Origin: Pseudomonas sp. UFMG81
GTDB taxonomy: Bacteria > Pseudomonadota > Gammaproteobacteria > Pseudomonadales > Pseudomonadaceae
Assembly: GCF_015354575.1 (NCBI RefSeq)
Contig: NZ_JACAFQ010000047.1
Location: 1 to 33,798 of the forward strand
Reading direction: 5' to 3'
Length of the DNA: 33,798 bases
A program made the translations under genes and the position numbers. The notes beneath the pieces are model-generated. The model was given only the letters and a program-made list of their open reading frames with translations. It ran no database searches and was not told where the DNA came from. Shown piece after piece: positions 14,155 to 22,846 of the stretch (positions are counted from its first letter, which is position 1; each line of letters begins with the position of its first letter).

Positions 14155-15642
14155 TCAGCGGAACGGCGGCTCATCGAAGCTGCGCAGTTTACGCGAGTGC
14201 AGCGAGTTGAGCTCGGTGCGCAGCAGGTCGAGGGCGGCGATGCCGATCTTCAGGTGCTGGCTGACCGCGCGGTTGTAGAAAGCGTTGGCCGAGCCCGGCA
14301 GCTTGATCTCGCTGTGCAGCGGCTTGTCGGAGACGCACAGCAAGGTGCCGTAAGGAACGCGCAGGCGATACCCCTGGGCAGCGATGGTGCCGCTCTCCAT
14401 GTCCACCGCCACCGCGCGCGACAGGTTGATCAGCGGGCGTTCCTGGGCCCAGCGCAGCTCCCAGTTGCGGTCGTCGTAGGTGAGCACGGTGCCGGTGCGC
14501 AGGCGCTTCTTGAGCTGCTCGCCGCGCTCGCCGGTGACCTGGGCCGCCGCCTCTTGCAGTGCCAGCTGCACTTCGGCCAGGGCCGGGATCGGGATGTTCG
14601 GCGGCACCACGCGGTCGAGGATGCCGTCGCGGCGCATGTAGGCGTGGGCCAGCACGTAGTCGCCGATGGTCTGCGATTGGCGCAGGCCGCCGCAGTGGCC
14701 GATCATCAGCCAGCAGTGCGGGCGCAGCACGGCCAGGTGGTCGGTGATGTTCTTGGCGTTGGACGGGCCGACGCCGATGTTGACCAGCGTCACACCGTCA
14801 CCGTCGGCGGCGATCAGGTGGTAGGCCGGCATCTGGTAGCGGTGCCAGACCACACTGGCCACCAGGGCCTGGGCCTCGCCGTGGTCCATGCCTTTCTCGA
14901 TGATCACGTTGCCCGGCAGCACCATGCGCACGAATCGCGGGTCTTCACGCAATTGCTCCAGGCCATGGCTGATGAACTGGTCGACGTAACGGTGGTAGTT
15001 GGTCAGCAGGATCCATGGCTGCATGTGCCGCCAGTCGCTGCCGGTGTAGTGCACCAGGCGGCGCAGCGAGAAGTCCACGCGGGCGGCGTCGAACAGCGCC
15101 AGCGGCAGCGTCTCGGCGCTTTCCCAGTCGTACAGGCCGTCGGCGATGTTGTCGGTGGCGGCCGACAGGTCGGTGCTGGGGAACACCCGCGCCAGCTGGG
15201 CGGCGGTGATGCCGCTGCCGGCCAGTTCATCGCCCTGGTCGACCACGTAGGGGTAGGGGATGTTCTGCTCGCTGACACCCACCTCGACGGTGACGGTGTA
15301 GTCGTGCATCAACGGGCGCAACTGCTCCAGCAGGTAGCTGCGAAAAGCCGCCGGCTGGGTGACGGTGACGCTGTAGGTGCCGGCCACCTGGACCTTGGCA
15401 TAGGCGCGGGTGGTGGCGGCGACTTCACCCTGGCTGAAGTAGGTCAGGCGCAGGGCCGGGTAGCGGAACTGCGCGCGTTCGTCCGGGTTCGGCTCGGTGC
15501 GGTCCTTGAGGTACCGCTTGAGGGCCTGGCTGAGGGCGCCGGTGGCCTGTTCATGCAGGGCCGCCAGACGGTCGACGGCCTGTTCGGGGGTATCAACGAC
15601 TTCAAACGCTTGGCTCACGCTGGGCTTCCTGTCTTTTGACAT
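14155..15642 (-). CDS. amn: AMP nucleosidase
   Basis: The 495-residue protein has the AMP nucleosidase N-terminal domain (to about residue 180; FRYPALRLTYFSQGEVAATTRAYAKVQ) and a C-terminal nucleoside-phosphorylase-like domain with VNIGVGPSNAKNITDHLAVLRPHCWLMIGHCGGLRQSQ, VAVDMESGTIAAQGYRLRVPYGTLLCVSDKPLHSEIKLPG and a final short helix. The enzyme hydrolyses AMP to adenine and ribose 5-phosphate in the cytoplasm. VDMES is the substrate-contact motif of the family. Length is close to that of other Amn proteins. It is followed after six bases by rluE. Upstream is a 200-nt gap with two REP copies. The ribosome-binding site is weak. Confidence 0.96.
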   Translation of the reverse strand: MSKDRKPSVSQAFEVVDTPEQAVDRLAALHEQATGALSQALKRYLKDRTEPNPDERAQFRYPALRLTYFSQGEVAATTRAYAKVQVAGTYSVTVTQPAAFRSYLLEQLRPLMHDYTVTVEVGVSEQNIPYPYVVDQGDELAGSGITAAQLARVFPSTDLSAATDNIADGLYDWESAETLPLALFDAARVDFSLRRLVHYTGSDWRHMQPWILLTNYHRYVDQFISHGLEQLREDPRFVRMVLPGNVIIEKGMDHGEAQALVASVVWHRYQMPAYHLIAADGDGVTLVNIGVGPSNAKNITDHLAVLRPHCWLMIGHCGGLRQSQTIGDYVLAHAYMRRDGILDRVVPPNIPIPALAEVQLALQEAAAQVTGERGEQLKKRLRTGTVLTYDDRNWELRWAQERPLINLSRAVAVDMESGTIAAQGYRLRVPYGTLLCVSDKPLHSEIKLPGSANAFYNRAVSQHLKIGIAALDLLRTELNSLHSRKLRSFDEPPFR

Positions 15643-15710
15643 GCATGAAAGCCATCTTGCCTGCGTTCCTTTTCAATTACATCCCCGGGTGTCGTGGATG
15701 CATCGTCGCG

Positions 15711-15827
15711 TGTAGGAGCGGCCTTGCGTCGCGAAAGGGTCGCGAAGCGGCCCCAGGATTTAGCCTTCCCCACAAGATTGCCGGGGCTGCTCTGCAGCCC
15801 TTTCGCGACACAAGGCCGCTCCTACAG
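15711..15827. repeat. Two REP copies in inverted orientation
   Basis: A plus-oriented copy at 15711-15755 (TGTAGGAGCGGCCTTGCGTC...GGCCCC) and a minus-oriented copy at 15782-15827 (ending GGCCGCTCCTACAG) flank a 27-nt spacer. They fill most of the 200-nt gap between the acyl-CoA dehydrogenase 3' end and the amn start, both minus-strand genes. Confidence 0.88.
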
Positions 15828-15842
15828 GAGGATGCCGCCCCT

Positions 15843-17495
15843 TCAGGCCGCCCACACCGGCGTTGCCCGCGCCACCAGCGCCTGGGCATCCACCCCGCGC
15901 GGCAATGCCCCGTACACCCGGCCGCCACCACCCAGGCGGCTGGCGATGAAGGCATCACTGACGGTTGCGTTCCCCGCTTCGAGCAACAGCTTGGCCTGCA
16001 ACGCCACGGCAATGTCTTCGGTCAGCTGACGGGCGCGGTACTGGATGTCAGCGGTATCGGCGAACGCGCCCTTGAGGTTACCGATGAACGCCGCCAGGCG
16101 CGGATCACCGTGCCCATCGCCCAGCTCGACGAACAGCGCATCGAGCACCCCCGGCTCCTTCGAAAGCGCCCGCAGCACGTCCAGGCACTGCACATTGCCC
16201 GAGCCTTCCCAGGTGGAGTTCACCGGCGCCTCGCGGTACAGCCGCGGCAGGATGCTGTCCTCGACATATCCAGCGCCGCCCATGCACTCGGCGGCCTCGT
16301 TGATCATGGCCGGCGCGCGCTTGCAGATCCAGTACTTGCCCACCGCCGTCACCAGGCGGGCGAAATGCGCCTGCTGCGGGTCGTCGAGCTGGTCCAGGGC
16401 CTGGCCCATGCGCAGGCTCAGGGCCAACGCGGCCTCGCTTTCCAGGGCCAGGTCGGCGAGCACGTTCTGCATCAGCGGCTGATCGCTCAACACGCGCCCG
16501 CCTACCTTGCGATGGGCGCAGTGATGAGCGGCCTGGGTCAGGGCCTGGCGCATCAGGGCGCTGGAGCCGACCATGCAGTCGAAGCGGGTCATGGCCACCA
16601 TCTCGATGATGGTCGGCACGCCCCTGCCCTCTTCACCGATCATCCAGGCCAGCGCCCCTCGGAACTCCACCTCGCTGGAGGCGTTGGAGCAGTTGCCGAG
16701 CTTGTTCTTCAGGCGCTGGATATAGAACTGGTTGCGCTGGTCGTCCGGGCGGTGCCGTGGCAGCAGGAAACAGGTCAGGCCTTTTTCGGTCTGGGCCAGG
16801 GTGAGGAAGGCATCGCACATCGGCGCCGAGCAGAACCATTTGTGCCCCACCAGTTCATAGGGCTGGCCCGGGCCTGGCTGGCCCACCGGATAGGCGCGGG
16901 TGGTGTTGGCGCGCACATCGGTGCCGCCCTGCTTCTCGGTCATGGCCATGCCGATGGTCACCCCAGCCTTGTGCCGGTCGCCGATATTGCGCGGGTCGTA
17001 CTCACGAGCCAGGACCTTCGGCAACCAGTAGCCGGCCAGCTCGGGCTGCAATCGCAGGGCCGGCACGGCGGCGAAGGTCATGGTCAGCGGACAGCCGGTG
17101 CCGGCTTCGGCCTGGCTGTGCAGGTAGGTCATCGCGGCGCGGGCGACATGGGCACCGGCGCGCGGTTCGGCCCAGGGCAATGAGGGCAGACCATGCTCGA
17201 CCGCCGTGCGCATCAGCTCGTGATAGGCGGGGTGGAACTCCACCAGGTCGACCCGGTGGCCATAACGATCGTGGCTGCTGAACTGCGGCTTGTGTGCATT
17301 GGCCAGGAACCCGGCCGCCATCAGCGGCCCGCCGGCCAGGGCACCGTAGGCGTCGATCCGCGCTTCGGCCCAGCCAGCCCCGAAACGGCGCGACCACGCT
17401 TGCAGCGGCTGGTCGAGGCGATACAGGTTGGCGCCGTCGAGGGACGGCGGCTGGTTGGTGACTTCGTGGGTTTCAGCGAACTGGTGCAGGTTCAT
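15843..17495 (-). CDS. AidB-like acyl-CoA dehydrogenase
   Basis: The 550-residue protein aligns by eye with E. coli AidB (541 residues) along its whole length: HEVTNQPPSLDGANLYRLDQ at the N terminus, PLTMTFAAVPAL, GMAMTEKQGGTDVRANTTRA, LVGHKWFCSAP, RLKNKLGNCSNASSEVEF, MTRFDCMVGSSALMRQAL, CMGGAGYVEDSILPRLYREAPVNSTWEGSGNVQCLDVLRAL. It is thus a FAD-binding acyl-CoA dehydrogenase-fold protein of the AidB group. In E. coli AidB is induced by alkylation stress and binds DNA; its substrate is unclear. Pseudomonas copies are often labelled isovaleryl-CoA or generic acyl-CoA dehydrogenase. The start at 17495 has GGAGG ten bases upstream; eight further codons upstream are not needed. It lies downstream of the LadS-like kinase on the same strand, 113 nt away. 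Confidence 0.92.
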   Translation of the reverse strand: MNLHQFAETHEVTNQPPSLDGANLYRLDQPLQAWSRRFGAGWAEARIDAYGALAGGPLMAAGFLANAHKPQFSSHDRYGHRVDLVEFHPAYHELMRTAVEHGLPSLPWAEPRAGAHVARAAMTYLHSQAEAGTGCPLTMTFAAVPALRLQPELAGYWLPKVLAREYDPRNIGDRHKAGVTIGMAMTEKQGGTDVRANTTRAYPVGQPGPGQPYELVGHKWFCSAPMCDAFLTLAQTEKGLTCFLLPRHRPDDQRNQFYIQRLKNKLGNCSNASSEVEFRGALAWMIGEEGRGVPTIIEMVAMTRFDCMVGSSALMRQALTQAAHHCAHRKVGGRVLSDQPLMQNVLADLALESEAALALSLRMGQALDQLDDPQQAHFARLVTAVGKYWICKRAPAMINEAAECMGGAGYVEDSILPRLYREAPVNSTWEGSGNVQCLDVLRALSKEPGVLDALFVELGDGHGDPRLAAFIGNLKGAFADTADIQYRARQLTEDIAVALQAKLLLEAGNATVSDAFIASRLGGGGRVYGALPRGVDAQALVARATPVWAA

Positions 17496-17566
17496 CGGGG
17501 GCCTCCTGGATCCGCGCATGGCTGAGATACCCAGTGAAGCACCGCCGCCCGGTCAGTCAAAGTGAC

Positions 17567-17583
17567 AAAACTGCCTATGGCAG
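17567..17583 (-). terminator. Weak terminator-like hairpin behind the LadS-like kinase
   Basis: CTGCC (17571-17575) and GGCAG (17579-17583) form a 5-bp stem with a 3-nt loop, next to AAAA at 17567-17570. On the minus strand this reads as a short hairpin followed by TTTT, 26 nt after the kinase stop codon. The stem is short, so termination strength is doubtful. Confidence 0.3.
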
Positions 17584-17608
17584 GTTGATCGACGAGGTGA
17601 CGGCCGCC

Positions 17609-19597
17609 TCAGAAACGCCGGACCCGCGTAGCCGGTTGATCGGCGGTGCCATGGGCCTGCACCACCAGCGTCAGGCTGAGCTCGAAGCGACTGCCCAGGC
17701 CAGGGGTCGATTCGTGGGACAGTCGCGCACCGATCAGCTCACCCATCTGCCGGCAGATCGACAGGCCGATGCCCAGCCCGCCGTAGCGCCGGGTCATCGA
17801 CCCGTCGACCTGGAAGAAGCGCTGGTACAACACCGCCTGGTCGAGATCGTCGAAACCGATGCCACTGTCGCTGACGGTGAGGCTCAGGGCCACGCCGTTC
17901 GGGCCAGTTCGGCGACCGCGCACCTGCACGGTGACACCGCCCTGGTGGGTGAACTTCAAGCCGTTGTCCACCAGGCAGGCCAGGCAGCGCGCCAGTTTCT
18001 GCGCATCGCCGACCAGGTTGTCGGGCAGGTCGGCGGGGATGTCCAGGGTCAGGTACAAGCCCTTGGCCAGGGCCCGGCTGGCGTAGCCGGCGCGCAGCTC
18101 CTGGAGCAGGCGGCGCAGGCTGAACGGCCCACCCTGGTTGCGCAGGCGCCCAGCCTGCAGCTCGGTGAGGATAAGGATATCGTCGACCATGGCCATCATG
18201 TCCTGGGCCGAGCCGCTGGCGGTGCGATGGTACTGGGCCTGCTCGGCGCTCATGGGCAGGGTGTGCAGCAGTTCCAGCGAACCGATCACGCCGTTCATCG
18301 GGGTGCGCAGTTCGTGGGTGACGGTGGCGAGGAACTCGTCTTTCAGGCGATTGCTGTGGGCCAGTTGCAGGTTCAACTGCTCCAGGGTGCGGCCGGTTTC
18401 GCGCAAGGTCCGCGCCTGCTCTTCGCGCAGGCTGTTGATGCGGTCGGCCAGAGCCAGCGACAGCAACGCCACCTCGAGTGCCGAGCCGAGCTGGCTGGCG
18501 TACATGGTGAGGAACACGTTGGGCAGGTAACCCAGCACCATCAGCGTATTGACCAGCCCGCCGAGCAGGAAGGCGGTCCAGGCGATGATGAACCAGCGCG
18601 CCACCCGCAGCCCACGCCACCAGGCATACAGGCCGGCACCGAAGATACTCACGGTGAACAGCAGCGCCAGCACCGTGGCCATGCGCAGGGCCACGCCGTA
18701 GCGCACGGTCACGGCCAGCAGCATGACCACCGCGCCGCCCGCCATCAGCAGCAGCAGCAGGCGATCGAACACGCGGCTGAGGCTGCCCAGCTGCAGGAAA
18801 TGCCGGGCGAACTGGCAGCCGAACAAACCGGCGGCGCCAATGAACAGGGGCGTGGCGGCATTGGCCCACCAGGGGCTGCTCGGCCAGAAGTAGGCGATGC
18901 CGGCACCATTGACCGACACCTGGTAGAGCCCGAACGAGGCGATGTAGAGGATGTAGTAGAGGTAGCTGACGTCGCGCACGCTGAGGTAGATGAACAGGTT
19001 GTACGCCAGCATCACCAGCAGCACGCCGTAGATCATGCCCAGCACATACAGGCGGGTGGGCTGGTCTTCGAGGTAGGCCTGCACCGACCACAACGTGAGC
19101 GGCGCCTGGATCGAACCCTGGCTGTGCAGGCGCAGGTAGGCGGTGGTCATCCGGCCGGGTTGCAACGCCAGTTCGAACAGGTAGTTGTTCTGACGGATCT
19201 GCCGGCTTGCGTAGGGCAGCGCGTCACCGGTGCGCTGGGCCAGGCGATATACGCCTTGCGCGTCCGGCAAGTAGAGTTCGAGATGGTCGAGCGGTGGATA
19301 GGCCAGTTCCAGCAGCCATAGGCGCGGCGCGGCGGATGGCGTTGCCGAATAGCGCAGATCGACCTTGAGCCAGAACACCGAAGTCGAGTAACCGGCGTTG
19401 AGCACTTCGTGCGGGTGTGCCTTGAAACGGCCGGCGAAGGCAGGCGAGCTGACCTGGGCGATGCTGGCGCTGCCATCATGGTCCTCGTAGACCAGCATGA
19501 GCCTGCCCAGCGGCAAGCGCTCGGTGGTGGCGTCGAATTCGACCGCTCCGGCGAGCATGGGCAAGCAGCCCAGAAGCACAATCAGCAAATAGCGCAT
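17609..19597 (-). CDS. ladS: LadS-like 7TMR-DISM sensor histidine kinase without a receiver domain
   Basis: The 662-residue protein has a signal peptide (MRYLLIVLLGCLPMLAGAVEF), a periplasmic 7TMR-DISMED2-type domain (to about residue 150) and seven transmembrane segments (about 160-375). A short coiled linker leads to a HisKA domain with the H-box DEFLATVTHELRTPMNG (phospho-acceptor His428), and an HATPase domain follows with LVDNGLKFTHQGGV (N), DSGIGFDD (G1) and GGLGIGLSIC (G2). It ends about 20 residues after the ATPase fold (FELSLTLVVQ...). Synteny with P. aeruginosa PA3974, between the acyl-CoA dehydrogenase and thiD, supports LadS, the calcium-responsive kinase that feeds the GacS/GacA-Rsm pathway. 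Known LadS has a C-terminal receiver; here none is present, and the next 113 nt cannot encode one. No response-regulator gene is adjacent. The open frame extends 25 codons upstream, but 19597 opens directly into the signal peptide; a GGAGG further upstream leaves some doubt. Confidence 0.85.
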   Translation of the reverse strand: MRYLLIVLLGCLPMLAGAVEFDATTERLPLGRLMLVYEDHDGSASIAQVSSPAFAGRFKAHPHEVLNAGYSTSVFWLKVDLRYSATPSAAPRLWLLELAYPPLDHLELYLPDAQGVYRLAQRTGDALPYASRQIRQNNYLFELALQPGRMTTAYLRLHSQGSIQAPLTLWSVQAYLEDQPTRLYVLGMIYGVLLVMLAYNLFIYLSVRDVSYLYYILYIASFGLYQVSVNGAGIAYFWPSSPWWANAATPLFIGAAGLFGCQFARHFLQLGSLSRVFDRLLLLLMAGGAVVMLLAVTVRYGVALRMATVLALLFTVSIFGAGLYAWWRGLRVARWFIIAWTAFLLGGLVNTLMVLGYLPNVFLTMYASQLGSALEVALLSLALADRINSLREEQARTLRETGRTLEQLNLQLAHSNRLKDEFLATVTHELRTPMNGVIGSLELLHTLPMSAEQAQYHRTASGSAQDMMAMVDDILILTELQAGRLRNQGGPFSLRRLLQELRAGYASRALAKGLYLTLDIPADLPDNLVGDAQKLARCLACLVDNGLKFTHQGGVTVQVRGRRTGPNGVALSLTVSDSGIGFDDLDQAVLYQRFFQVDGSMTRRYGGLGIGLSICRQMGELIGARLSHESTPGLGSRFELSLTLVVQAHGTADQPATRVRRF

Positions 19598-19695
19598 ACA
19601 GCCCCAGCATGGCGTGTCCAGTCGCGTCGCGTTTGCCTCCTTTCCCTTTGAGACGACGTGATCCGGCAGCACCCGTTTATCGAGTTATCCGAGCA

Positions 19696-19759
19696 CTCTA
19701 GCATAGCTTTCCAGCATGGCTAGAGGCCACCACGAATTTGCCTTTAACGGCTCTAGCAT
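19696..19759. promoter_or_regulatory. Repeated CTCTAGCAT motif between kinase and thiD
   Basis: CTCTAGCAT occurs at 19696-19704 and again at 19751-19759, 55 bp apart, with the inverted core GCTAGAG at 19719-19725. On the minus strand these read as ATGCTAGAG, which could include -10-like TATGCT/CATGCT hexamers for the kinase promoter. They may be binding sites of one regulator acting on the divergent kinase and thiD genes. The repeats are seen; the function is inferred. Confidence 0.35.
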
Positions 19760-19862
19760 GCACATTACAGCGAAGCACACCCAAACAACCTGACCACTCG
19801 CTCAGCAAATCTTGCGCCGCGATCGATCCGCGCAAAAAGGTTTGGTGATAAGCTCGCCGACC

Positions 19863-20660
19863 ATGAATACCTACAGCTCCCGCCCCGTTGTCCTCTGTCT
19901 CTCCGGCCACGACCCCAGTGGTGGCGCCGGGCTGCAGGCAGATATCGAAGCCCTGCTCGCCCAAGGCTGTCACGCCGCACCCGCCGTGACCGCCCTGACC
20001 GTGCAGGATACCGTCAACGTTTCCGACTTCCGCGTGCTCGACCGCGAGTGGGTGCTGGCCCAGGCCAACGCCGTGCTGGCCGACTCCACGGTGGCCGCGG
20101 TCAAGCTGGGCATGCTCGGCTCGATCGAGATGGTCGACACCGTCGCCGAACTGCTCGCCGCCCACCCGCATTTGCCGCTCGTCTGCGACCCGGTGCTGCG
20201 CGCCGGTGGCGGTGGCCGCCTGGGCAAGGATGAAGTGGGCTACGCCGTGCGCGAACGCCTGTTGCCGCTGGCCACCATCGCCACGCCGAACCTGCCCGAA
20301 GCCCGCATCCTCGCCGAATTGCCGCAAGGCACGGCGGACGAATGCGCCGAGAAACTGTTGCCGTTCTGTAGACACCTGCTGATCACCGGTGGTCACGGTG
20401 ACGAAGTGGAAATCCACAACCGCCTGTACAGCCGCGACGGCCAGACTCACACCTGGACCTGCCAACGCCTGCCAGGCAGCTACCACGGTTCGGGCTGCAC
20501 CCTGGCCAGCGCCCTCGCCGGCCGCCTCGCGCTAGGCGAGGAGCTGACCAGCGCCGTGCGCAGTGCCCTGGACTACACCTGGCGCACCCTGCGTGACGCC
20601 GAGCAATTGGGCCGGGGCCAATTCGTGCCACGCCGCCTGCCCCTGGATTTCTGCTCCTGA
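19863..20660 (+). CDS. thiD: Hydroxymethylpyrimidine kinase / phosphomethylpyrimidine kinase
   Basis: The 265-residue protein starts MNTYSSRPVVLCLSGHDPSGGAGLQADIEA, the ribokinase-fold pyrimidine-binding loop of ThiD. It has VCDPVLRAGGGGRL, TPNLPEARIL and the C-terminal anion-hole motif YHGSGCTLASALAGRLA with the catalytic-type Cys212. ThiD phosphorylates HMP and HMP-P to HMP-PP, the pyrimidine half of thiamine. The start at 19863 fits the family; 17 further open codons upstream are not protein-like. It leads a tight thiD-thiE-hemL row (gaps of 14 and 17 nt). No thiamine-pyrophosphate riboswitch pattern is seen in the 265-nt gap in front of it. Confidence 0.96.
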   Translation: MNTYSSRPVVLCLSGHDPSGGAGLQADIEALLAQGCHAAPAVTALTVQDTVNVSDFRVLDREWVLAQANAVLADSTVAAVKLGMLGSIEMVDTVAELLAAHPHLPLVCDPVLRAGGGGRLGKDEVGYAVRERLLPLATIATPNLPEARILAELPQGTADECAEKLLPFCRHLLITGGHGDEVEIHNRLYSRDGQTHTWTCQRLPGSYHGSGCTLASALAGRLALGEELTSAVRSALDYTWRTLRDAEQLGRGQFVPRRLPLDFCS

Positions 20661-20674
20661 CACGAGGCCACCCG

Positions 20675-21298
20675 ATGAAGCTCCGCGGTCTGTATGCGAT
20701 CACCGACAGCCAGCTGCTCGCCGGCCGTTTCCTCTCCCACGTCGAAGCGGCGCTCGAAGGCGGCGTCTGCCTGTTGCAGTACCGCGACAAGGGCGACGAT
20801 GCCGCTCGTCGCCTGCGTGAAGCCGAAGCGCTGATGAAGCTGTGCGAGCGTTATGGCACCGCGCTGATCATCAACGACGACGCCGAGCTGGCCGCGCGCC
20901 TGGGCGTCGGCGTGCACCTGGGCCAGACCGATGGCCCGCTGACCCCGGCCCGCGCCCTGCTCGGTCGCCAGGCGATCATCGGTTCCACCTGCCATGCCAG
21001 CCTCGAGCTCGCCGGGCAAGCCGCCAGCGAGGGCGCCAGCTATGTCGCCTTCGGTCGCTTCTTCAACTCCGTGACCAAGCCGGGCGCGCCGGCCGCCAGC
21101 GTTGAATTGCTGGAACAGGCCCGCGCCCAGGTCAAGCTGCCGATCGCGGTGATCGGCGGCATCACCCTCGACAACGCCGCCCCGCTGGTCGCCCATGGTG
21201 CCGACCTGCTGGCGGTGATCCACGGCCTGTTCGGTGCCGACAGCGCGCAGGAAGTCACCCGCCGCGCCCGCGCCTTCAACGCCCTGTTCGCTTGCTGA
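20675..21298 (+). CDS. thiE: Thiamine-phosphate synthase
   Basis: The 207-residue TIM-barrel protein has the ThiE motifs LYAITDSQLL, LLQYRDKGDD, LIINDDAELAARLGVGVHLGQTDG, IIGSTCHASLE, YVAFGRFFNSVTKPGAP and IAVIGGITLDNA. These bind HMP-PP, THZ-P and Mg2+. The enzyme joins the two halves to thiamine monophosphate in the cytoplasm. It lies 14 nt behind thiD with CGAGG upstream of the ATG, and 17 nt before hemL, so the three genes likely form an operon. Length is normal and all key motifs are present. Confidence 0.96.
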   Translation: MKLRGLYAITDSQLLAGRFLSHVEAALEGGVCLLQYRDKGDDAARRLREAEALMKLCERYGTALIINDDAELAARLGVGVHLGQTDGPLTPARALLGRQAIIGSTCHASLELAGQAASEGASYVAFGRFFNSVTKPGAPAASVELLEQARAQVKLPIAVIGGITLDNAAPLVAHGADLLAVIHGLFGADSAQEVTRRARAFNALFAC

Positions 21299-21315
21299 TT
21301 TCAAGAGAAGATCCC

Positions 21316-22599
21316 ATGTCCCGTTCCGAAGCCCTGTTCGCCCAAGCCCAGAAGCACATCCCCGGTGGCGTCAACTCGCCGGTGCGTGCCTTCAAGAGCG
21401 TCGGCGGCACGCCGCTGTTCTTCAAGCACGCCGAAGGCGCCTATGTCATCGATGAAGACGACAAGCGCTACGTCGACTATGTCGGCTCCTGGGGCCCGAT
21501 GATCCTTGGCCACGCCCACCCGGACGTGCTGGACGCCGTACGCAAGCAACTGGAACACGGCTTGTCCTACGGCGCACCAACCGCCATGGAAACCGAGATG
21601 GCCGACCTGGTCTGCTCGCTGGTGCCGTCGATGGAAATGGTGCGCATGGTCAGCTCCGGCACCGAAGCCACCATGAGCGCCATCCGCCTGGCCCGTGGCT
21701 ACACCGGCCGTGACGCGATCATCAAGTTCGAAGGTTGCTACCACGGCCACTCCGACAGCCTGCTGGTCAAGGCCGGTTCCGGCCTGCTGACCCAAGGCGT
21801 ACCGAGCTCGGCGGGCGTACCGGCGGACTTCGCCAAGCACACCCTGACCCTGCCGTTCAACGACATCGCCGCCGTCGAGAAGACCCTCGCCGACGTCGGC
21901 CAGACCGTGGCCTGCATCATCGTCGAGCCGGTGGCCGGCAACATGAACTGCGTACCGCCGGCACCAGGCTTCCTCGAAGGCCTGCGTGAGCAGTGCGACA
22001 AGCATGGCGTGGTGCTGATCTTCGACGAAGTGATGACTGGCTTCCGCGTCTCGCTGGGCGGCGCCCAGGCCCACTACGGCGTCACCCCCGACCTGTCGAC
22101 CTTCGGCAAGATCGTCGGCGGCGGCATGCCGGTCGGCTGCTTCGGCGGCAAGCGCGAGATCATGGGCTGCATCGCCCCGCTGGGCCCGGTCTACCAGGCC
22201 GGCACCTTGTCGGGCAACCCGCTGGCCATGGCCGCTGGCCTGACCACGCTGAAACTGATCAGCCGCCCGGGCTTCCACACTGAACTCAGCGACTTCACCA
22301 GCCGCATGCTCGACGGCCTGCAACAGCGCGCCGATGCCGCCGGCATCCCGTTCGTCACCACGCAAGCGGGTGCCATGTTCGGCCTGTACTTCAGCGGCGC
22401 CGACGACATCGTCACCTTCGACGACGTGATGGCCAGCGACGCGGAACGCTTCAAGCGCTTCTTCCACTTGATGCTCGACGGTGGCGTGTACCTGGCACCG
22501 AGCGCGTTCGAGGCGGGCTTCACCTCCATCGCCCATGGTGACAAAGAGCTGCAGATCACCCTGGATGCGGCCGAGCGGGCGTTCGCCAAGCTGAAATAA
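21316..22599 (+). CDS. hemL: Glutamate-1-semialdehyde 2,1-aminomutase
   Basis: The 427-residue protein has the HemL sequence from start (MSRSEALFAQAQKHIPGGVNSPVRAF) to end. MVSSGTEATMSAIRLARG binds the PLP phosphate, LIFDEVMTGFR holds the cofactor-contact Asp, and FGKIVGGGMPVGCFGG contains the PLP lysine Lys265, the same number as in E. coli. It converts glutamate-1-semialdehyde to 5-aminolevulinate for haem and sirohaem synthesis. The start at 21316 follows AAGAGAAG; eight upstream codons are open but not needed. A REP pair lies just behind the gene. The thiD-thiE-hemL order is a known Pseudomonas arrangement. Confidence 0.97.
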   Translation: MSRSEALFAQAQKHIPGGVNSPVRAFKSVGGTPLFFKHAEGAYVIDEDDKRYVDYVGSWGPMILGHAHPDVLDAVRKQLEHGLSYGAPTAMETEMADLVCSLVPSMEMVRMVSSGTEATMSAIRLARGYTGRDAIIKFEGCYHGHSDSLLVKAGSGLLTQGVPSSAGVPADFAKHTLTLPFNDIAAVEKTLADVGQTVACIIVEPVAGNMNCVPPAPGFLEGLREQCDKHGVVLIFDEVMTGFRVSLGGAQAHYGVTPDLSTFGKIVGGGMPVGCFGGKREIMGCIAPLGPVYQAGTLSGNPLAMAAGLTTLKLISRPGFHTELSDFTSRMLDGLQQRADAAGIPFVTTQAGAMFGLYFSGADDIVTFDDVMASDAERFKRFFHLMLDGGVYLAPSAFEAGFTSIAHGDKELQITLDAAERAFAKLK

Positions 22600-22620
22600 G
22601 GCGCCTGCCGGTACTGGCCA

Positions 22621-22686
22621 GATCGCCGGGCAAGCCCGCCCCCACGCAGGCGTAGAGTCACGTGGGAGCGGGCTTGCCCCGCGATG
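22621..22686. repeat. REP pair behind hemL
   Basis: ATCGCCGGGCAAGCCCGCCCC and GGGAGCGGGCTTGCCCCGCGAT-type arms face each other around a 20-nt loop. The copy has a few mismatches compared with those at 4464 and 27478. It starts 20 nt after the hemL stop and may act as its 3' hairpin. Confidence 0.85.
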
Positions 22687-22767
22687 AGGCCGGCGAATGT
22701 GAACCCACTCACAAACACTGGCAAAATCAGCAACCGTCGCTCGGGGTGCAGAATTTCCAGTAAAACT

Positions 22768-22797
22768 TTGTAAGGTTGGCGCTGCTTATCCCATAAT
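22768..22797 (+). promoter_or_regulatory. Candidate sigma-70 promoter of the Sel1-repeat gene
   Basis: TTGTAA at 22768-22773 and CATAAT at 22792-22797, spacer 18 nt, lie 49 nt before the ATG at 22847. Confidence 0.45.
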
Positions 22798-22846
22798 GTG
22801 CCACCAGAGACCTTGGCCGTAGCTTTGCAGAGGTAAGTCGATCCCC

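Noticed and set aside
13867..15639. A 590-codon open frame opposite amn
   Set aside because: Shadow of the amn gene with the same low-complexity composition; the adjoining frame at 15636-17183 opposite the acyl-CoA dehydrogenase is rejected for the same reason.
19598..19862. Thiamine-pyrophosphate riboswitch in front of thiD
   Set aside because: The conserved THI-box motifs (CTGAGA and the distal ACCTGATC-type core) are not present in this gap.
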